NCBI RefSeq assembly: GCF_030149515.1
Contig: NZ_JASBRI010000020.1
Location: 122,467 to 186,466, forward strand
Length of the DNA stretch: 64,000 bases
Reading direction: 5' to 3'
From: Maricaulis sp.
GTDB lineage: Bacteria; Pseudomonadota; Alphaproteobacteria; Caulobacterales; Maricaulaceae
Shown: piece after piece, positions 59,955 to 64,000 of the stretch
How the letters are laid out: each line of letters begins with the position of its first letter
Position numbering within the stretch: the first letter of the stretch is position 1
Made by a program: the position numbers and the translations under genes
The notes under the pieces: generated by a model
The model's database searches: none
What the model was told of the DNA's origin: nothing
Seen by the model: only the letters and a program-made list of their open reading frames with translations

Positions 59955-61286
59955 CTACAGGACCCGCATCCGCGGCGCTCCCTTCGTGCCCAGGAGGAGC
60001 GCACTCACCGCCCAGACCAGGGCGTCGACCCGGTCCGGACTGCCCGCCGGCACGTCCGGGGCACCGAAGGCACACATCTGGTCTTCCAGCGCGGCGAACC
60101 GGCCCACATGCTTCACCCGGCCGGCGGCATAGAGTGCCGCGACCGGTTCGGCCCGCGTGTGCTTGCCGCGGCTGGCGCGGACGAGTTTGACCGGCAGGAC
60201 ATTGTCGGCCGCCTTCAACACCGAGCGCACCATTTCCCCGCCCTGATTGGCCTCGGCGATCACCGCATCGGCCTCGTATTCCTGAAACGCCCGGGCCACG
60301 CGCGCGGCCCAGCCGGCGGGCATGGCCGGACCGAAGGAGAGATCGGCGAGCACGAAAGCGCGCCGCACCGGCCCCTCGCCCGTCGCTCCCGCCACGACGA
60401 TCCCGCACTCGTCGGACCGCGGTCCGCCGGCGGCCGGCGGATCGACGGCCACGACGATGCGGTCCAGATCCGGCACCGAGCCGCAGCACGCCTCCTCCAC
60501 CTGGCCGCGCGTCCACAGCGCACCGGGCGGATCGTCGATCAGCACGCCCTCGATTTCCTGGCGCCCCAGCGCCGATCCGCCATAGGCGGCCTGCATGGCG
60601 GCCAGAAAGCCGGGCGCCAAGTTGTCCGCATTCGCCGAGGTCGGCTGATGGGTGACGCTCACCCCCGCCGCCTTGACCAGGGCCTTCAGGGCCGGGATCG
60701 GCCGCGGCGTCGTCGTCAGCAACAGGCGCGGATGTGCGCCCAGGCGCAGCCCCATGCGCAGCGTGTCCAGCGTCTTTTGCGGATGTGCCCATGCCGCAAA
60801 TTCGTCGCCCCAGGCACAGCAGAACTGCGGGCCGCGCAGCCCGTCCGGATCCTCGGCGGAAAAGGCATGGGCCGTCGCACCGCTGTCCCAGACCAGGCGT
60901 CTGCGCGAGGCCTCGTATTTCGGCCGCTCGGCGGACGGGCACACCTGCATCAGCCCGGACGGCCCGTCGATCATCACTTCACGCACATCGTTGAAAGTGG
61001 GCGCCACCAGGGCGATCCGCCCGGCCCCTGCCTTCACCTGCTGGCGCACCCATTCCGTCCCGGCCCGCGTCTTGCCCGCCCCGCGCCCGCCGAGAAACAG
61101 CCAGATCAGCCAGTCGCCGGGCGGGGCCAGCTGGGCATCGGCAGTGTAGAGGTGGAATTCAGCCTTCGCCGCGTACAGCGCGCTCGTGTCGAGCGTGCTC
61201 AAGTTCGCGTCTAAATCCAAAACGGTCTGCCTGACTTTCAATCCGCTCGCGGATAAAGGCCCGCAACTCGTCGTCGGAGAGGTCAC
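59955..61286 (-). CDS. GTA large terminase (gp2)
   Basis: This 443-residue DNA-packaging motor has an N-terminal ATPase with Walker A-type FLGGRGAGKTRAGTEW (about residues 65-80), Walker B-like segment CCAWGDEFAAW, and coupling motif LLTTTPRPIP. The C-terminal nuclease domain has VAVDPPAAGG with its catalytic Asp, VIAEANQGGEMV and RVDALVWAVSALL. The GTG start at 61286 has a strong GAGGAGG, but places 128 nt inside gp1; a downstream TTG at 61202 has no ribosome site. A normal length for GTA terminases. Confidence 0.94.
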   Translation of the reverse strand: MTSPTTSCGPLSASGLKVRQTVLDLDANLSTLDTSALYAAKAEFHLYTADAQLAPPGDWLIWLFLGGRGAGKTRAGTEWVRQQVKAGAGRIALVAPTFNDVREVMIDGPSGLMQVCPSAERPKYEASRRRLVWDSGATAHAFSAEDPDGLRGPQFCCAWGDEFAAWAHPQKTLDTLRMGLRLGAHPRLLLTTTPRPIPALKALVKAAGVSVTHQPTSANADNLAPGFLAAMQAAYGGSALGRQEIEGVLIDDPPGALWTRGQVEEACCGSVPDLDRIVVAVDPPAAGGPRSDECGIVVAGATGEGPVRRAFVLADLSFGPAMPAGWAARVARAFQEYEADAVIAEANQGGEMVRSVLKAADNVLPVKLVRASRGKHTRAEPVAALYAAGRVKHVGRFAALEDQMCAFGAPDVPAGSPDRVDALVWAVSALLLGTKGAPRMRVL

Positions 61287-61653
61287 GTTGCTTGTCCTCC
61301 TCGCACGGATCTCCGGCGGGACGGGATGATCGCCCGTTCGTCATCGCGTTCACCTCGCTTTCCATCAATCCGAATGCACGTTCATGGGCACGCGCAGCCT
61401 GCGCCTGTCCGGACAGGTAGAGCGCCGTGATCCGGCACTTCAGCCGTTGCCAGCCCTCGCGTGCGATCCGGGCGTATTCCCCGGCGGACGCCGCCTCCAG
61501 GCGCCGCCTGGCATGACTGACAGCGCTGGAGGTTTTGCCGGCCCAGACCGCCACATCGCGCATTCGCGCGCCGCGCTCCACAAGAAAGAGCCAGGGATAC
61601 CAATCCTCCAGCTCCCACCGGCGCTCATTCGTCGTTTCGCTTTTCTCAGCCAT
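61159..61653 (-). CDS. GTA small terminase-like protein (gp1)
   Basis: This 164-residue protein sits first in the cluster, overlapping terL by 128 nt. It begins MAEKSETTNERRWELEDWYP and has a helix-turn-helix-like part (MRDVAVWAGKTSSAVSHARRRLEAASAG, about residues 31-58), as expected for a DNA-recognition subunit, then RLKCRITALYLSGQAQAARAHERA and an acidic C-terminus. Position and helical content support the small terminase, though the family is weakly conserved. GTA small terminases have lost specific pac recognition. Confidence 0.7.
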   Translation of the reverse strand: MAEKSETTNERRWELEDWYPWLFLVERGARMRDVAVWAGKTSSAVSHARRRLEAASAGEYARIAREGWQRLKCRITALYLSGQAQAARAHERAFGLMESEVNAMTNGRSSRPAGDPCEEDKQRDLSDDELRAFIRERIESQADRFGFRRELEHARHERAVRGEG

Positions 61654-61748
61654 GCCGGATCATAGGCCCGGCCTGTCTCCGGTCGGATTGGTTGCGCGGG
61701 GTTTTCCGGAAGAGGTTGCGGCGGCTGGAAGAATTATTCTGGCCGGCC

Positions 61749-61770
61749 GGGATAGCGCGCGCGATATCCC
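61749..61770. promoter_or_regulatory. 22-bp dyad upstream of the GTA cluster
   Basis: GGGATA (61749-61754) and TATCCC (61765-61770) flank a CGCGCGCG-rich centre, giving an almost perfect 22-bp palindrome about 96 nt upstream of gp1. It could be a site for a GTA activator or repressor. No consensus for GafA or GafY can be tested by eye, so this is inference from position and symmetry. Confidence 0.4.
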
Positions 61771-61792
61771 CCAACTTTGCAGAATAACGCTT

Positions 61793-61812
61793 CCCCGGCC
61801 GCAGAGCCGGGG
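61793..61812. terminator. Hairpin between rusA-like gene and gp1
   Basis: CCCCGGC (61793-61799) pairs with GCCGGGG (61806-61812) over CGCAGA. No T-run follows on the minus strand (GAAGCG), so it would be a rho-assisted terminator for the rusA-like gene or part of the GTA regulatory region. An 8-bp inverted repeat (61815-61822 with 61845-61852) flanks it. Confidence 0.4.
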
Positions 61813-61902
61813 CCTCCCGATCAAAGGGCTCGCACGCACCGGTGGATCGGGAGATCCCGGACAGCGCGTCGCGCTTCCGCAAGAAATCGGGGGCGGGAGA
61901 GG

Positions 61903-62241
61903 CTAGACCTCCTCCAGCACCTTCACCTCGGCCATCGGCCGGGCTGTCACGCAGATACGGGCGCGATCGCCTTCCACCTTGGTGACCAGGAGGCGTTCGA
62001 CCTGGCTGTCGTCGTGGAAGACGACGCCGGTCAGGGCGTCCAGCACCGCCTTGGCGACATTGTCGACGTCATGGGTGGGGCTGTCGGGCGTGCGCTGGAT
62101 TTCGATGGTAACCTCGTAGGGTCCCCATTTCGGGCGTGCGCGCTTGAATTCGAGGCGGAAGAATTCCCCGATCAGCGACTTGAAGCGCCGCGTCTGCGTC
62201 GTCACCGCGTCGACACGCAAATTGAGTTCGTCGCCAGACAT
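61903..62241 (-). CDS. RusA-family crossover-junction endodeoxyribonuclease
   Basis: This 112-residue protein has the RusA core THDVDNVAKAVLDALTG followed by VVFHDDSQVERLLVTK, with the Asp residues that bind magnesium in Holliday-junction resolvases. The start at 62241 (MSGDELNLRV) has CAGG 6 nt upstream; longer starts at 62337 and 62373 are possible. It lies 249 nt upstream of gp1 on the same strand and diverges from fumC. It may resolve branched DNA or be a phage-derived gene of the GTA locus; that link is inference. Confidence 0.8.
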   Translation of the reverse strand: MSGDELNLRVDAVTTQTRRFKSLIGEFFRLEFKRARPKWGPYEVTIEIQRTPDSPTHDVDNVAKAVLDALTGVVFHDDSQVERLLVTKVEGDRARICVTARPMAEVKVLEEV

Positions 62242-62413
62242 GGATGCCTGAACCTTCCCTCGTCCAACCCAGTTGTGCGCCTGCCCCCGGAGAGCCCTGC
62301 CCGCGCGGCGATGCGCATCGTCCGCTTGATCGTTCATGCCCGAGTGATACACGTTCGAATCGATCACCACCATCATTCCCCCGCACCGCGCGGGCTGCAA
62401 GGAGCCTCCCCTG

Positions 62414-63808
62414 ATGAGCGAGATGCGCACCGAGACCGACAGCTTCGGCCCCCTGGAAGTTCCGTCCGAAAAACTCTTCGGCGCCCAGACTGCGCGTTCG
62501 CTGATCAATTTCCCGATCGGCACTGAAACCATGCCCAAACCGCTGGTCCGCGCCCTGGGTATCGTCAAGCGCTCGGCCGCCCTGGCCAACAAGCGGCAGG
62601 GCACGCTGGAGGCCGAACTTGCCGATGCCATCGCCCAGGCGGCGCTGGAAGTGGCCGAGGGCAAGCTGGACGATCATTTCCCCTTGTCCGTCTGGCAAAC
62701 CGGCTCGGGCACGCAGTCCAACATGAACACGAACGAAGTGGTGGCGAACCGGGCGATCCAGATCCTGGGCGGAGTGGTCGGCTCGAAGGACCCGGTTCAT
62801 CCCAACGATCACGTCAACCGTTCGCAGTCCTCCAACGACACTTTCCCCACCGCGATGCATATCGCGGCAGCCGAGGAGATCGTTCACCGCCTGCTGCCGG
62901 CGCTGCAGACCCTGCACAATGCGCTCAACGACAAGGCGAACCGGTTCAGGGATGTCATCAAGATCGGCCGCACCCATCTGCAGGATGCCACTCCGCTGAC
63001 CCTGGGCCAGGAATTCTCCGGCTATGCAGCCATGGTCAAGAACGCCATCCGGCGCATCGAGGGCACGCTGCCGGCGCTTCTCGAACTCGCCCAGGGCGGC
63101 ACCGCCGTGGGCACCGGGCTGAACACCAAGACCGGCTTTGCCGAGGCGTTTGCCGAGGAAGTGGCCGCCTTCACCAGGCTGAAATTCGTCACCGCGCCCA
63201 ACAAGTTCGAGGCCCTGGCCACCAAGGATGCCCTGGTCGAGGCGCACGGCATGCTCAATTCGGCGGCCGTCTCGCTGTTCAAGATCGCCAACGATATCCG
63301 CCTTCTGGGCTCGGGCCCGCGTTCGGGCCTGGGCGAGCTCGCCCTGCCGGAGAACGAGCCGGGCTCGTCGATCATGCCGGGCAAGGTCAATCCGACCCAG
63401 TGCGAGGCGATGACCATGGTCTGCGCCCAGGTGATGGGCAATAACACCACGGTGAGCTTTGCCGGCAGCCAGGGCCATTTCGAGCTCAATGTCTTCAAGC
63501 CGGTCATCATCTTCAACGTTCTGCAGTCGATCCGCCTTCTGGCCGACGCCGCCAACACCTTCACCGACAAATGCGTGGTCGGCATCAAGGCGCGCGAAGA
63601 CAATATCACCGCCCTGATGGAGCGCTCGCTCATGCTGGTGACGGCGCTCAATTCGACAATCGGCTATGACAACGCCACCATCGTCGCCAAGACCGCCCAC
63701 AAGAACGGCACCACGCTGCGCGAGGAAGCGGTGAAGCTGGGCTTCGTGACCGGCGAACAGTTCGACGAGATCGTGCGTCCGGAAAAGATGATCGGTCCGA
63801 AAACCTGA
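62414..63808 (+). CDS. fumC: Class II fumarate hydratase
   Basis: This 464-residue iron-free enzyme interconverts fumarate and malate in the TCA cycle. Motifs are [47 protein letters not shown] (catalytic His) and the superfamily signature [16 protein letters not shown] with its catalytic Ser loop. The start at 62414 is typical for the family. It diverges from the rusA-like gene. Full length is present. Confidence 0.96.
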   Translation: MSEMRTETDSFGPLEVPSEKLFGAQTARSLINFPIGTETMPKPLVRALGIVKRSAALANKRQGTLEAELADAIAQAALEVAEGKLDDHFPLSVWQTGSGTQSNMNTNEVVANRAIQILGGVVGSKDPVHPNDHVNRSQSSNDTFPTAMHIAAAEEIVHRLLPALQTLHNALNDKANRFRDVIKIGRTHLQDATPLTLGQEFSGYAAMVKNAIRRIEGTLPALLELAQGGTAVGTGLNTKTGFAEAFAEEVAAFTRLKFVTAPNKFEALATKDALVEAHGMLNSAAVSLFKIANDIRLLGSGPRSGLGELALPENEPGSSIMPGKVNPTQCEAMTMVCAQVMGNNTTVSFAGSQGHFELNVFKPVIIFNVLQSIRLLADAANTFTDKCVVGIKAREDNITALMERSLMLVTALNSTIGYDNATIVAKTAHKNGTTLREEAVKLGFVTGEQFDEIVRPEKMIGPKT

Positions 63809-63878
63809 ACATCGCCAAAATCATCTCATCCGAACCAAGCCTAGATGGCGCAGCCTGACGACGCGCACAATCGAGCGT

Positions 63879-64000
63879 CTAGTCAGGCTGACGCGCCGCC
63901 ATGAACTCAACAAGTCCGGCATATCGGGCACGGTTGGGCTCCACGCTTTGCTGACAATATTCCTCGTCAGCATCTATCTCGGCCTGGAACTCGGCGCTGC
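63879..64000 (-). CDS. 3' end of a minus-strand gene (start outside the window), unrecognised
   Basis: The last 39 codons of an open frame are visible, ending SVEPNRARYAGLVEFMAARQPD and a TAG. Acidic residues precede a helical, basic end, and codon choice is similar to that of neighbours. No family can be named. A competing plus-strand frame with a hydrophobic stretch overlaps it, so the assignment is tentative. Confidence 0.4.
   Translation of the reverse strand, partial: SAEFQAEIDADEEYCQQSVEPNRARYAGLVEFMAARQPD

Larger units (their letters stand above)
46561..61653 (-). other. Gene transfer agent (GTA) structural gene cluster, RcGTA type
   Basis: Sixteen GTA genes, all on one strand, follow the Rhodobacter capsulatus order from gp1 to gp15, except that gp7 is absent. 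They encode the terminase, portal, protease, capsid, connectors, tail and baseplate proteins of a phage-like particle that packages random host DNA. No integrase, replication, lysis or repressor gene is present, which separates it from an active prophage. Two extra gene pairs (59186-59904 and 55033-55866) and a palindromic repeat (53696-53842) interrupt it. The cluster lacks the direct regulators, expected elsewhere in the genome. Confidence 0.93.

Noticed and set aside
63846..64000. Short plus-strand frames after fumC, one with a hydrophobic stretch (LLTIFLVSIYLGLELGA)
   Set aside because: The hydrophobic frame has no start codon before the stretch; the ATG frames stop within 20 codons. The minus-strand 3' end is more plausible.
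1..64000. CRISPR arrays, insertion sequences, integrases and rRNA genes
   Set aside because: No regularly spaced direct repeats, transposase or integrase motifs, or rRNA sequences were seen on either strand.

Overview
The window is high-GC alphaproteobacterial chromosome. The likely host is a dimorphic, stalked-type Caulobacterales/Maricaulales (Hyphomonadaceae-like) bacterium. The pointers are a PleC-like kinase, a class II DAHP synthase, an alphaproteobacterial FeoB-free Fe(III) ABC importer, and above all a Rhodobacter-type gene transfer agent (GTA) cluster. Coding density is very high. Many neighbouring genes overlap by 1-4 nt (ATGA or GTGA junctions), and two pairs of convergent genes share a CTAG in their stop codons. 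There are no rRNA genes, CRISPR arrays, insertion sequences or integrases.

Region 1 (1-12.4 kb) is housekeeping. It holds the edge-truncated nadE, a Gfo/Idh/MocA oxidoreductase, a membrane protein, a quinone-oxidoreductase-like enzyme and an HU protein with a clear terminator. These are followed by a five-gene minus-strand operon, glmU-gabD-rpiA-gor-aroG (class II), and by a divergent gph. Region 2 (12.6-24.2 kb) has tRNA-Val(CAC), an Fe(III) ABC importer (lipoprotein, permease, ATPase), a leucine/glutamate-type dehydrogenase, a uracil-DNA-glycosylase-family protein with a DUF3253 gene, an acetyltransferase, a nucleoside transporter, DUF1289, a retropepsin-like protease, a TauE exporter and dusA. 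Region 3 (24.2-46.5 kb) is dense in signalling. It has an EAL phosphodiesterase/receiver/PleC-like kinase operon and an ECF sigma/anti-sigma operon framed by an EF-hand protein and a heavy-metal-sensor-like protein. It also has glnE, a frameshifted nucleotidyltransferase with a perfect operator-like palindrome, an HK/RR/DegP operon, an orphan ccmE, and a PepSY/RR/PhoQ-like HK operon followed by a J-domain protein.

Region 4 (46.5-61.7 kb, all minus strand) is a near-complete RcGTA-type cluster, transcribed gp1, terL, portal, gp3.5, protease, capsid, gp6, gp8, gp9, gp10, gp10.1, gp11, gp12, gp13, gp14, gp15. gp7 is absent, because gp6 and gp8 overlap directly. Two unrecognised gene pairs interrupt the cluster, one between terL and portal and one between capsid and gp6. 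In each pair a small single-membrane-span protein comes first and a 160-177 aa membrane-anchored protein second. By eye the two larger proteins share a K-x-x-A-x-H-F core, so they may be distant paralogues. Intrinsic-terminator-like hairpins sit on the coding strand next to both inserts (56003-56040 and 59126-59158). A structured palindromic repeat, also present near the HU gene, sits between gp8 and gp9. This layout fits a GTA whose transcription needs antitermination, as reported for Caulobacter GafZ. A RusA-like Holliday-junction resolvase lies just upstream of gp1, and fumC closes the window.
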